Below, piece after piece: positions 32,331 through 41,705 of a DNA stretch of 64,000 bases. Where the stretch lies: assembly GCF_002343915.1 (NCBI RefSeq), contig NZ_NETK01000001.1, forward strand, positions 3,048,001-3,112,000, in the 5' to 3' direction. Every line of letters starts with the position of its first letter. The first letter of the stretch is position 1. This DNA comes from Nannocystis exedens. Lineage in GTDB: Bacteria; Myxococcota_A; Polyangia; Nannocystales; Nannocystaceae. The notes under the pieces are model-generated. The model was given only the letters and a program-made list of their open reading frames with translations. It ran no database searches and was not told the DNA's origin. The position numbers were made by a program, and so were the translations under genes.

Positions 32331-32970
32331 CCCTTCACCGGTTCGGGACCGAACGAGAGCCTTAACAAGAGACGAACCTGCACGATCAGCGATCACACCG
32401 TCACCTCGTGGACGGAGACCCACGACCCGCTGTATCAAGGCCGCCTCGTCGAGCTTCCCGGTCCCCGGCTTCAACGCGTGGAGAGATACACGATCGGCGC
32501 CAAGGCAACGCCGCCGTCGGCCGACTTCCCCGCGGTGGGCAGCCCGGACAGTACTCCGCCCGCGCTCCCGCCCCACCCCGTGGGGCGGCGTTTACCACTC
32601 GATTTACCCCGTCTCCGACGACGAGACCGGCGAGGCGCTCATCCTGCAGTACGCCGAGCTCTTCTTCGACGGCGAGGCTGCCTGGCTCGAGGACGGCCCC
32701 CAATCGTCGGCGGCTGGCAGTTCGCCCTCGAATCGGCGTACAAGGACATTGATTCGCTCGGCAATCCGCTTGGCGCCAGTTGCTATTATACCGACGCCAA
32801 CTTCCCGGCTGGCGTCCACCGTTCTACGACCCGCCGGGCAGCAACGCCAACCTCCTCGGCTGGAGCAGCATGGGAGCTGCGGCGCCACCCAGAGCAGCTG
32901 GGACGACTTCGGCCCGGTCGGCGCCTTCGTCCTCAAGCACGTCCTCCCCGGCGGCAACGGCGGCTCCTGA
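32316..32970 (+). pseudogene. Lipoprotein family copy 1, heavily deleted
   Basis: Compared with the intact copy at 35176-36468, this copy has lost the signal peptide and the first ~140 codons. It keeps a block corresponding to the FDAWKYTI-like part through WLEDG, then has lost about 100 codons in the middle. It resumes at WQF with the C-terminal third in shifted frames and ends at TGA 32968-32970. The frames change several times. The DNA remains clearly alignable to copies 2 and 3, so decay followed a real duplication. It is not expected to make a functional product. Confidence 0.8.
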
Positions 32971-33222
32971 CGCCCGTTTTTCGCGCCGCGCGCGATTTCC
33001 GGTCCCACGTCTGCCCGTGGCATTCCATGCAGGTCGCTGAAATTGGCATCTCTGGTCGAATCGGCATGGCTCTTCGGAAGAACCCGTCGAGGTCCGACCG
33101 CGTGCTGCGCTTTTCGAGGGCAGTCGGCAGTCCCTGGGACTCCGGCGCGATGTTCGGCGCCCACAACCGTGAGCGCCATCGCGCGCATGCACCGGCGCCG
33201 AATTGCTTGCTCGCGCTGCGCG

Positions 33223-33438
33223 TCGTGGGGTTCTTCCGCAGCCAGAGTCAGCATCGGGTCAAAGCCGAGCGTCGGCGAGCGCTTTCGCGCGCATGGAGTC
33301 GCTACGTGCTGCGGGAACCAGGTCTCGAGCTCCATTCGGCTCCGGACCAATCCTCACGGCCCCCATAAACCGCATACCACCGGGACCCGGGCTCATCCGG
33401 GCCGGGCCCATTCTGGAACTCCCCCAAATAAAAGACTC
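33223..33438 (+). promoter_or_regulatory. Leader repeat in front of lipoprotein copy 2
   Basis: This repeats the leaders at 32060-32330 and 34855-35175. Shared stretches include GCATCGGGT, GAGCGCGACG-like text, GGACCAATCCT and CATAAACCGCATACCACC. The 250 bp before it (32971-33222) shows no gene. Confidence 0.5.
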
Positions 33439-34699
33439 ATGATGCGAACCTCGACCAAGGCCTTTCTTGCCCTGAGCATCTCCCTCGTGACGACAGCCGG
33501 CGCCTGCGGCGACGACCTCGCGGCCGAAGACGCCGGCGGTTGGGCGGACGATCCCGTATCCTTCCGCTGCGTCGCCCCCAGTTGCACCAGCGGCAACTCC
33601 CCGTACGTGGGAAATCCCTACGTGGGGAGCGCCCCCTTCGCGAACATCAGGACCCGGGAGGGCATCTCGGCGCCGTCCCCCCTCGTCGGCTCCGCGGACG
33701 GCTCGCACTGGAGCGCAGGTTGGCTAGCTTCGATTTCTTGATCCCGACCGCGGAAGGCCGGCTGCTCGCTCATGACTCGGCGTCTCAGACCACCGAGGCC
33801 ATCGACGAGGGCCTCCAGGCGTTCCTCATGCTGACGCTCACCGACGCCTCCGATTCGTCGACCCATGTGATTCCGTTGTGGATCAAGAGCGCATCGTCGA
33901 ATCAGGTCCTGCCGACCTTCGACGCGTGGAAGTATACGATCGCCGCGAAGGCCCTCCCTCTTGCGAGCGACTTTCCGTCCGAGGGCAGCCCATCCGCGCT
34001 CCCGCCCGCGAACGGCCCCAACCCGTGGAGCGGCACCTACTACTCGATCTGCCCGGTCTCGGCAGAAGAGAGCGGCGAGGCGCTGTTCCTGCAGAACGTC
34101 GCCCTCAACCTCGACGGCGAGGCCGCCTGGCTCGAGGACGGCCTCGCGCTCGGACCTCACGACCCTCAAGATCCTTCCACCGCGGTGCTCGCCTGCCAGG
34201 GCCACGCCTTCTCCAACCTCAGGAGTTCCTGGGCGTCACCCCCAATTCGTACGTCGACGCCGACGAACCCGGCCAGCGGAGCTACGGCCTCGCCAATTAC
34301 AACGCCCTCGCCAACGCCTACCGGGCCTTCTACGCCGGTGATGCGCGGACCGAGCTCGACACGGCCGTCTACTTCAAAGACTTCGCGCACAGTCCCCCGT
34401 GGTTCGACCAGACCACCAGCGCCTACCTGCCCGCGCCGCCGCTCGTCGGCAGCTGGCAGTTCGTCCTCGAATCGGTGTACAGTGACGGCGATTCGCTCGG
34501 CGCCAATTGCTATTACACCGACGCCAACTTCCCGGCCGGCGTCCACCGCCTCTACGACCCGCCCGGCAGCAACGCCGCCCTCCCCGGGTGGAGCAGCATG
34601 CAGAGCTGCGGCGCCACCCAGAGCAGTTGGGACGACTTCGGCCCGGTCGGCGCCTTCGTGATCAAGCACATCCTTTCCGGCGGCAACAGCGGTTCCTGA
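33439..34699 (+). pseudogene. Lipoprotein family copy 2, two frame breaks
   Basis: The gene begins well: ATG at 33439 or 33442, a lipoprotein signal peptide with TAGAC lipobox, and SFRCVAPSCT as in copy 3. Near 33715 about 25 bases present in copy 3 are missing, and the first frame stops at 33741. Reading resumes one frame back at ASFDFLIPTAEGRLLAHDS. A one-base loss near 34213 (after HAFSN) forces a second shift, after which QEFLGVTPNSYVDA through the end at 34699 is intact. The 25-base loss cannot be a sequencing error, so the copy is genuinely broken. The rest is still about as conserved as copy 3, so inactivation looks recent. Confidence 0.85.
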
Positions 34700-34854
34700 C
34701 CTCCGCCCCTTCGCGCCGCGCACCCGCTGTCCTCGCTCGGCGCTACCCGTCTCCAACTGCGGCCCGACGCCTCCTCCGCGGCGATCGCCCGGCCGGAGAT
34801 CGCGCGAGGGTCAGTTTCGCGACAAAAGGATCGATTGGCCGGATCCTCGTCCGT

Positions 34855-35175
34855 CCGTGACATCAATCGTGTGAGTTCGATCGTATAGAGAGCACCGTGC
34901 GCCGCATGACGTCCGAAGCGGGTCCGAGCGCGGTGCGCAGTGACCCGCACACCTAGCAATTGTGCTTTTTTCGCACACACGGACGCATCGGGTGGCGGCC
35001 GGGCGCGACGCCGCCACTCGCTCGCGTGCGAGCCGCTACGTGCGAGAGAACTTGGTTCCGGGAGAAATTTAGTTCTGGACCAATCCTTACTCCTCACATA
35101 AACCGCATAACCACCGGGGCCCCGGATCATCCGGGCCGGGGCCGAACCAGAACTCCAGCGACGAGACGACCCATC
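34855..35175 (+). promoter_or_regulatory. Leader repeat in front of lipoprotein copy 3
   Basis: This is the third copy of the leader, the longest and clearest. GACATCAATCGTGTGAGTTCGATC near its start matches the segment at about 32065. TTCTGGACCAATCC and CATAAACCGCATAACCACC lie 75-100 bases before the ATG. The matching segment at copy 1 also overlaps the possible 5' extension of the divergent kinase, so the duplicated block may have begun at that kinase's 5' end. Confidence 0.5.
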
Positions 35176-36468
35176 ATGCGACCCTCGATCAAGGCCCTCC
35201 TTGCCCTGAACATCTCTCTCGCGGCCACCGCCGGCGCCTGCGACGACGACCTCGCGGCGGACGACGGGGGCGGTTGGGCGGACGCTCCTGTCTCCTTCCG
35301 CGAGTGCCTCCCCCCCGAATGCACCACGAACTCCCCGTACGTCGGCAATTACCCGTTCTCCAACATCCGCACCAGGAGGAACCATTCGTCGAACACGCCC
35401 TTCGCGGGCGTCTCGACCTACTCGCGCTGGAGCTCGGGGATGTTCCAGCGCGCCAACAACACCTGGATGTCCTTCGACTTCCTGGTGCCGACCGCCGAGG
35501 GCCGGCTGTACGCCTACGACTCGGCCACCAACACGCTCGAAGCGATTGATCAGGGGCAGCAGGTCTTCTTCGCCCTCACCATCACCGATTACTCGGTCGA
35601 CCCCGTGACGGTGCAGACCATCCCGATGTGGATCAAGGGCGTCACGAAGAGCTCGCCCACCTCGACCTTCGACGCGTGGAAGTACACGATCGCCACCAAG
35701 GCCATACCGCCGACGGCCAGCTTCCCGTCCGAGGGCAGCCCGGCCAGCGTCCCTCCCACGACGGGGGCCAACCCGTGGAGCGGCACCTACTACTCGATCT
35801 GCCCCGTCTCCGACGAGGAGAGCGGCGAGGCGCTCATCCTGCAGTACGCCGAGCTCGTCTTCGACGACGAGGCCGCCTGGCTCGAGGACGGCTTCGGGCT
35901 CGGCCCCTTCCACGTCGAGATCCCGTCCACCTCGGTGATCGCTTGCCAGGGGCAGGCCTTCTCCAAGCCGCAGGAGTTCCTGGCCGTCACCCCCAACTCG
36001 TACGTCGACGCCAACGCCCCCGGCGAGCGCAGCTACGGCCTCGACAACTACACCGCCCTCGCCAACGCCTACCGGGCCTTCTACGACGGCGAGTCGCGGA
36101 CCGAGCTCGGCACGCCCGTCTATTTCAAAGACTTCCGGCACGACCCACCGTGGTTCGACCAGACCACCAGCGCCTACCTCCCCCCGCCGCCGATCCTCGG
36201 CAGCTGGCAGTTCGTCCTCGAATCGGTCTACAAGGACGTCGATTCGCTCGGCAATCCGCGCGGCGCCAATTGCTATTACACCAACGCCAACTTCCCGAGC
36301 GGCGTCCATCGACTCTACGACCCGCCTGGCGGCAACGCCAACCTCCCCGGCTGGAGCAGCATGCCGAGCTGCGGCGCCACCCAGAGCAACTGGGACGACT
36401 TCGGCCCGGTCGGCGCCTTCGTCCTCAAGCACGTCCTCCCGAGCTCCCCCGGCGGCGGCTCCTCCTAG
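35176..36468 (+). CDS. Lipoprotein of a tandem paralogous family, intact copy 3
   Basis: This is a 430-residue lipoprotein: signal peptide with lipobox ATAGAC (Cys22), a short acidic stretch, then a ~380-residue domain. Characteristic blocks are FDFLVPTAEGRLYAYDS, FDAWKYTIATKA, NPWSGTYYSICPVS, YFKDFRHDPPWFDQTTSAY and the C-terminal CGATQSNWDDFGPVGAF. Few cysteines are present, unlike the other lipoproteins here. I do not recognise the family. It lies between two Ser/Thr kinases whose extracytoplasmic regions could sense it, but this is inference from position. Two decayed copies precede it. Confidence 0.85.
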   Translation: MRPSIKALLALNISLAATAGACDDDLAADDGGGWADAPVSFRECLPPECTTNSPYVGNYPFSNIRTRRNHSSNTPFAGVSTYSRWSSGMFQRANNTWMSFDFLVPTAEGRLYAYDSATNTLEAIDQGQQVFFALTITDYSVDPVTVQTIPMWIKGVTKSSPTSTFDAWKYTIATKAIPPTASFPSEGSPASVPPTTGANPWSGTYYSICPVSDEESGEALILQYAELVFDDEAAWLEDGFGLGPFHVEIPSTSVIACQGQAFSKPQEFLAVTPNSYVDANAPGERSYGLDNYTALANAYRAFYDGESRTELGTPVYFKDFRHDPPWFDQTTSAYLPPPPILGSWQFVLESVYKDVDSLGNPRGANCYYTNANFPSGVHRLYDPPGGNANLPGWSSMPSCGATQSNWDDFGPVGAFVLKHVLPSSPGGGSS

Positions 36469-36546
36469 CACCGGCCCGCCTCGGGCGGCGGTCCGCGAAC
36501 ACCTGCGATCGGCCACCGCCCGACCCCCTAACGTACCCGACGCCGG

Positions 36547-39366
36547 CTAACCGGGCTCCGCCACGAGCTTGTCCGCCAATCGTCGCAGCTCGCGCACCCG
36601 GCGAGGCTCGCCCCCTACCTGCTCGACCGCCTCCGCCAGCCCGCGCGCGGCCTGGGCGTACGCGGCCTCCATACCGATCCGCGTGCGTTGGTTCGAGGCG
36701 AAGATCGACAGCGCCTCCTCCAGAAACGGGATGGCCAGCGCCGGCGCCCCGCGGGCCAGGTGCACGCGGCCCATGCCCAGCGCCGGAAAGGCGCGCAAGA
36801 CCGCCTCCTCCGGGGGCTCTTCCACGTAGAGGGCCGACAGCCGCGCGAAGTAGGGCAACGCCTCGTGGCAGCGGCCCAGATCGCACAGGCATTCGCCGAT
36901 GTTCGTCAGCACCCCCGGCACATCGACGCTCGCCATCGTCCGCTGCTCGTCGTGAAGCCGCAGCAGCTCCTCGTTGATCTCGAGCATTCGCGCGACATCG
37001 CCGCTGGCGAGATGGACATCCGCGAGCACCAGCAGCGCCGCCACGCGATCCGGATGGCCGCGCGGCAGCTCCCTCGTGTACACCGCCAACGCCCAGCGAG
37101 CCCGGCGCTCCGCGCTCTCCAGCGCTCCGGACGCGCGGTCCGTCTCGGCCAGCATGAGCTCCGCCGTCGCCACGCGCACGCTGTGCGGCCCATAGGCGGC
37201 GGAGAGGATCGCGCGAGCGTGCTCGAGCGGGGCGACCGCCTCTGCATGGCGCTGATCTTCGACCGCGTCGATGCCGAGGTCGAGCTCGCAACGCGCGACC
37301 CACGGGTGCTCGGCACCATGACGAATCGTGAGCTCCTCGCACAGCGCCCGTCGCAACACGAGCCGCTCCTCGGCCGCCCCGGCACGACCGAGGCTGCTCG
37401 CCAACGCCTCGCGGGCCACGACGAGGTGCGGATGGTCCGCGGGGTGCAGCCCGCTCAGCGCGCGAATCACCGCCCGGCGGAGCGCCACCGCCTCCTGCGC
37501 GCGCTCGGGCTGCAAGTCGAGCAGCTGGGCCCGGACCGACTGCAACGTCGCGCTCACCGTTGGATCTGCCGCATCGACCACGGTGCTGTACGCGTGCTCG
37601 AGCCACACCTCTGCACCATCCGTGTCACCCAGCTCGAAGCCGTCCACCAGCGCCAGCTCGCTCCAGATCTTCCACAGCAGGTCCGACCGACCGGCCCTGG
37701 CGGCGCGATCGTAGGCGGCGTGCAGCGCTTGACGGGCGAGGTACGGCTGGCGCAGGAGGCGGCTCCGCAGGCGCCCCAGCGACAGCAACAGATCGGCCTC
37801 CGCGCTCCGGTCGCCCACGCGGATGCTCGCCTGGAGCGCGAGCTCGATCGCCGCCACCGCCTCCCGCCCCTGCTTCGTCGCCTCGAGCACGCTCGCGCGT
37901 GAAGCGAGCGCGGACACCTCCGCGGCGGGGGGCGTCGCCGTGGTCGTCCACGTGAGGCGACAGCGCTGCGGATCCGGCAACCCGGCCACCAGCGCCTCGG
38001 CCTCCGCTGCGACCCCGGCATCGTTCACCGACAGTTGCGCGACCAGATTCACCAGAGCGTCGCGCGCCGCCGCGAGACATTGGACCCTCCCCTCGAGCCG
38101 CGGCCTCGATCGGTCCCCCGGCGTCACCGACGATTCACACGCGTCGTGACGGGCCCGCGCCCACGCGTTCGCGTAAACGTCGAGCGCCTCGACGACCCGC
38201 TCGCGGGCGGTCGACGCGAACGGAGCGGCGCTCGCGGCGAACGCCGCCTCGACGGCGGCGCGGCTCGTATCGTCCCACACGCCGACCAGCGCCGCCTCCG
38301 GCGTCGGGCAGCCGACGGGCTCTGCGGCCGCCGGACTCAGTAGATTTCCGGCCGCGGCCGCCGCGAGCATCGCCGGTGCCCCGATCGCAAACATCCGCAT
38401 CCGCCTCCGCCGCCCGAGCGCGCCCTCGATCTCGGCGATCAGCCGAGCCATCGCCGGGTAGCGGTCCGCAGGCTGGAGCGCGAGACCTCGCGTCAACAAT
38501 CGACGCAACCAGCGCGGCATCTTCGTCGCGTGCGGCAGGGCCGGCGCGCGGCCCCCAATCTGCGCCCAATCGAATAGCTCCTCGACGGTATACGGACGGC
38601 TGCCGTGAATCGCCTCGTACAGAGCGACGCAGAACGAGAACTGGTCGCTGCGGGCGTCGCACGCCGAACCGACCATCTGCTCGGGCGACATGTACGCGGG
38701 CGTCCCGGCCAGCGAGCCCGTGGTCGCCGCGGCAGGCGAGAGCGACTCGTCGCCTCCGCTGGCCGTCGTGCTCGTGCGCTCGGCGAACCGATCGCCGCGC
38801 GCGAGCCCGAAGTCGACGAGCCGCACCCGACCGTCCTCGCCGACCAGCGCGTTCGCGGGCTTGAAGTCGCGATGCACGACCCCGGCCCGATGCGCCGCCT
38901 CGAGCCCGTGCGCGGCCTCGACGAAGCGCCGGAGGATGTCCTCGAGCGGCCTGGGGGCGCCGGCGAGCCAGTGCGCCAGCGTCGTGCCCGGCACCAGCTC
39001 CATGACGATGAAGACGCCTCCCTCGTGTTCACCGACCTCGTAGACCTGGACCACGTTCGGGTGCGACAGCCTCGCCAGCGCCCGGGCCTCGCGGAGCAGC
39101 CGGCCCTGCTCGCCCGGCGCCTCCGCGACCACCTCCGGACGGATCACCTTGAGCGCGACCCTGCGATCCAGCTGCTCGTCGTCCGCCGCATATACCACGC
39201 CCATACCACCGTGACCGAGCGTCTCGCCGACGCGAAACCGGCCGATCTTGACGGTCTCCGGCGCCTCGCCGAAGAGACGCCACGCGATCCTGCGGCTCAT
39301 CGCCTCGCCCTCGAGGTCGCGAGTCGGCGGACTGTACATCCGCGAACTGGTCGGCTCGCTGTCCAT
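36547..39366 (-). CDS. Membrane Ser/Thr protein kinase with TPR-like C-terminal region (copy B)
   Basis: About 939 residues from the ATG at 39366; ATGs at 39339 and 39300 are alternatives, the last with a GAGG-type site. The kinase domain has Gly loop GHGGMGVVY, Lys73, HRDFKPAN (165-172), DFG (185-187) and GTPAYMSPEQ. A hydrophobic segment (AIGAPAMLAAAAAGNLL) follows. The outer region begins GCPTPEAALVGVWDD, matching copy A in plan, and continues as helical TPR-like repeats. The ECF sigma gene starts 61 bases away on the other strand. In myxobacteria several ECF groups pair with Ser/Thr kinases that phosphorylate them, so a kinase-sigma partnership is likely. Confidence 0.92.
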   Translation of the reverse strand: MDSEPTSSRMYSPPTRDLEGEAMSRRIAWRLFGEAPETVKIGRFRVGETLGHGGMGVVYAADDEQLDRRVALKVIRPEVVAEAPGEQGRLLREARALARLSHPNVVQVYEVGEHEGGVFIVMELVPGTTLAHWLAGAPRPLEDILRRFVEAAHGLEAAHRAGVVHRDFKPANALVGEDGRVRLVDFGLARGDRFAERTSTTASGGDESLSPAAATTGSLAGTPAYMSPEQMVGSACDARSDQFSFCVALYEAIHGSRPYTVEELFDWAQIGGRAPALPHATKMPRWLRRLLTRGLALQPADRYPAMARLIAEIEGALGRRRRMRMFAIGAPAMLAAAAAGNLLSPAAAEPVGCPTPEAALVGVWDDTSRAAVEAAFAASAAPFASTARERVVEALDVYANAWARARHDACESSVTPGDRSRPRLEGRVQCLAAARDALVNLVAQLSVNDAGVAAEAEALVAGLPDPQRCRLTWTTTATPPAAEVSALASRASVLEATKQGREAVAAIELALQASIRVGDRSAEADLLLSLGRLRSRLLRQPYLARQALHAAYDRAARAGRSDLLWKIWSELALVDGFELGDTDGAEVWLEHAYSTVVDAADPTVSATLQSVRAQLLDLQPERAQEAVALRRAVIRALSGLHPADHPHLVVAREALASSLGRAGAAEERLVLRRALCEELTIRHGAEHPWVARCELDLGIDAVEDQRHAEAVAPLEHARAILSAAYGPHSVRVATAELMLAETDRASGALESAERRARWALAVYTRELPRGHPDRVAALLVLADVHLASGDVARMLEINEELLRLHDEQRTMASVDVPGVLTNIGECLCDLGRCHEALPYFARLSALYVEEPPEEAVLRAFPALGMGRVHLARGAPALAIPFLEEALSIFASNQRTRIGMEAAYAQAARGLAEAVEQVGGEPRRVRELRRLADKLVAEPG

Positions 39367-39427
39367 CGCAAACCCGGCCGCAGTATACGCCGTGTCGTGT
39401 CGCGACGATCCGTGATATGGTGAAGTC
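39367..39427. promoter_or_regulatory. Short divergent promoter between kinase B and the ECF sigma factor
   Basis: Only about 61 bases separate the two starts. The gap contains GTATAC and GTGATATGG, possible -10 elements, and a GTCGCGAC palindrome. An ECF-type self-regulated promoter would be expected here, but a -35 element could not be assigned. Confidence 0.4.
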
Positions 39428-40045
39428 ATGATGAGCGACGTCGAGCTGCTCCAGGCCTGGCGTTCGGGGGACCGTCGCGCCGGCAACGACCTCTTCAAGC
39501 GCCACTTCGACAGCATCCGCCGCTTCTTCCGCAACAAGGTCGACTTCGGGGTCGAGGACCTGGTCCAGCGGACCTTCGTCGCCTGCGTCGAGGGCCGGGA
39601 ACGGTTCCGCGAGGACTCGTCATTTCGCACCTATCTGTTCGGGATCGCCCATAACATCCTGCGAGAGTTCTTGCGGACCAAGGTGCGAGGCACGGCGCCG
39701 CTCGACCTCGAGCAGACGTCCGCCATCGAGCTCGGCGCCAGCCCGCTCTCTCTGCTGGCGCGGCGCTCGGAGGAGAAGCTCCTCCTCCACGCCCTGCGTC
39801 GTCTCCCGCTCGCATCCCAGATCATCCTCGAATTGTATTATTGGGAGCAGATGACGGGCGGGGAGCTCGGCGTGCTGCTGGACGTCCCCGAAGACACGGC
39901 GCGCAGCCGGCTGCGAAAGGCCAAGCGGCAGCTCGAGCAGCTCATCCAGCAGCTCGAGTCCGACCACGAGAACCTCCACAGCACGCTGTCGGGCCTGGAT
40001 CGGTGGGCTGCCGGCCTGCGCGATCATCTGGCGCTCTCGCGCTGA
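39428..40045 (+). CDS. ECF-family RNA polymerase sigma factor
   Basis: This is a 205-residue protein with ATGs at 39428 and 39431. Region 2 reads FKRHFDSIRRFFRNKV, VEDLVQRTFVACVEG and FRTYLFGIAHNIL. Region 4 reads LRRLPLASQIILELYYW and LLDVPEDTARSRLRKAKRQL. A ~25-residue C-terminal tail follows. No anti-sigma gene is adjacent; the divergent partner is a Ser/Thr kinase. The stop lies 4 bases from the stop of the convergent protease-like gene. Confidence 0.9.
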   Translation: MMSDVELLQAWRSGDRRAGNDLFKRHFDSIRRFFRNKVDFGVEDLVQRTFVACVEGRERFREDSSFRTYLFGIAHNILREFLRTKVRGTAPLDLEQTSAIELGASPLSLLARRSEEKLLLHALRRLPLASQIILELYYWEQMTGGELGVLLDVPEDTARSRLRKAKRQLEQLIQQLESDHENLHSTLSGLDRWAAGLRDHLALSR

Positions 40046-40049
40046 GGCC

Positions 40050-40961
40050 TCAAATGTGAAGACTGTCCATGAACGCCCGGATCGCCGGAGCCGGCGCCGC
40101 CAAGTTGTACTGACAGAGCGGGCCATCGCCGCTGCACACCCCGCCGTAATGGAGACCGACCGCCTCGCCGGTGCCCGCGTCGACCAGCAGCGAACCCGAG
40201 CTGCCGCCGAGCGTCGAACAATCGTGCCACAGCTCGTCGGCAGTGACCTTGTGCAGCCGACCGGGCGCGACTCGCTTGACGTCGAAGATCTCGCCGAAGA
40301 TCTTTGCGGCCCAGTCTTCCGGGTAGAACGCGGTCCGCTCGGCCGGATACCCGATGAGGCACACGGCCTGATCCTTCCGCGGCTCTCCGGCGAATTTCAC
40401 GAGCCCCGCGGGGGGCACCGCCGCGCGGCGCGTCACGTCGATCTTCAGGAACGCGACGTGTAGCGTTTCGGACACGCCGAGCAGCTGCGTCACCTTGAAC
40501 TCGTGGGACCGCGTCGACCCCTTCTCCGCCACGAAATCGACGAACAGCTCGCTCTTGCCGAGCGTCTGCAGCTCGCGGAAATAATGCCCCAGGTGACTCG
40601 CCGTGGCGATCACGTCCGGTCTCACCAGCCACGCCGTCCCCAGGTTCTCGATGTGCGGCGGACCGGCGAGCTCGAACCTCCCGACGCCGGCGATCGCCGG
40701 CTCGATGCGCGACTGCGCGCCCGCCAGCACCGCGGCCCACTTGCCCGACGGCGGCGCGGCGAACGAACCGTTGAAGGTCGGGATGCTCAGGTTCTCGGGA
40801 TCGATCGGGTGGACGTTGGGATCCATTCGATGATCCAGCCGGCCGGCGACGAGCGCGTCCTTGAACCTCTCCGCCTCGAGCTCGGGCAGCGGCTTCCCCC
40901 GATAGTCCTGCATCAATTTCTCCAGCGAGAACCTCGCCCCCACGAATCGCTCTTCCGCCAT
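40050..40961 (-). CDS. Trypsin-like serine-protease-fold protein, catalytic Asp apparently replaced
   Basis: This is a 303-residue protein with GGAGGGGAG before the ATG at 40961. Residues about 100-290 show the chymotrypsin/V8-like fold: GTAWLVRPDVIATASHLGH (His), then STLGGSSGSLLVD (Ser). The position where the family has D-V/I-A-L-L reads LHVAFLKID, so the catalytic Asp seems to be His. An alternative Asp could come from elsewhere, or the protein may be a non-catalytic or altered protease. No signal peptide is seen. It converges on the ECF gene with a 4-base gap. Confidence 0.8.
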   Translation of the reverse strand: MAEERFVGARFSLEKLMQDYRGKPLPELEAERFKDALVAGRLDHRMDPNVHPIDPENLSIPTFNGSFAAPPSGKWAAVLAGAQSRIEPAIAGVGRFELAGPPHIENLGTAWLVRPDVIATASHLGHYFRELQTLGKSELFVDFVAEKGSTRSHEFKVTQLLGVSETLHVAFLKIDVTRRAAVPPAGLVKFAGEPRKDQAVCLIGYPAERTAFYPEDWAAKIFGEIFDVKRVAPGRLHKVTADELWHDCSTLGGSSGSLLVDAGTGEAVGLHYGGVCSGDGPLCQYNLAAPAPAIRAFMDSLHI

Positions 40962-41157
40962 GCTCCCCTCCGGCCGGGTTAGTGACGACCATTCGCCGGG
41001 CCGTCACGCGCGCACGCCGAAATTCTTCGCGCGTGGTCGGCCGCTTCCGCCGCCGTGACGGTTCGCGGCGCCGGCGTCACTATCCCGCGGCTCTCGTGGC
41101 GCGCGCCGCCCACGAGACGAGCCGAACGCAGCGAAACGTGAGCGAAAGGACGACATC

Positions 41158-41562
41158 ATGGCGACGACCTGGCTATTGAAGGACGCGACCGGAGCCAACC
41201 TGCCCCACCAGCCCCCGAGCGGCTCCCCGCTCGCGCTGAACTTCACGTCCGGCGGCTACGGCCACCTCCCGACCTACCCGACCGAGCTCATTTACCTCTG
41301 CGAGGCCACCGAGACCACCGCGGCGACGGTCACCATCCATCTGTCCCCCGACGATCCCGCCTACTGGCTCTCGGAGGTCATGACGCGCCCGCGGGAAGAC
41401 CCGTCCCACCCGGGCGACTATTCGTGGACGACCGGCGGCGACGGGACGACGACCATCACGTTCGACGTCCCCGCCCTCACCAGCGCCGAGACCTACCGCT
41501 GGACGCTCGGCGAGCTCGAGCCGCCGATCGCCCTGAAGATGAAGGTCCGCGTGCACCGATAG
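41158..41562 (+). CDS. Uncharacterised 134-residue beta-rich protein
   Basis: The ATG at 41158 has AAAGGA upstream. The sequence is Thr-rich with alternating hydrophobic residues (AATVTIHLSPDDPAYWLSEV, TTTITFDVPAL), suggesting a beta sandwich. It has no signal peptide and no Cys pattern. I do not recognise the family. Confidence 0.65.
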   Translation: MATTWLLKDATGANLPHQPPSGSPLALNFTSGGYGHLPTYPTELIYLCEATETTAATVTIHLSPDDPAYWLSEVMTRPREDPSHPGDYSWTTGGDGTTTITFDVPALTSAETYRWTLGELEPPIALKMKVRVHR

Positions 41563-41705
41563 CGTTCACCGAACCGTGGGGCGCACGCCGGTCGAAAAAT
41601 CGACGCCCCGCGTGACGGCCCCTTGCCCGACTGTCACTCATGGATCGGCGCGGCCGACCGACTCCGTCTCGTCGACGGAGCGGTCGGGCCGCCTCCAGGA
41701 TTGTC

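Noticed and set aside
36474..36486. GCCCG-CCT-CGGGC hairpin as a terminator
   Set aside because: No T-run on either side; too common in GC-rich DNA to claim.
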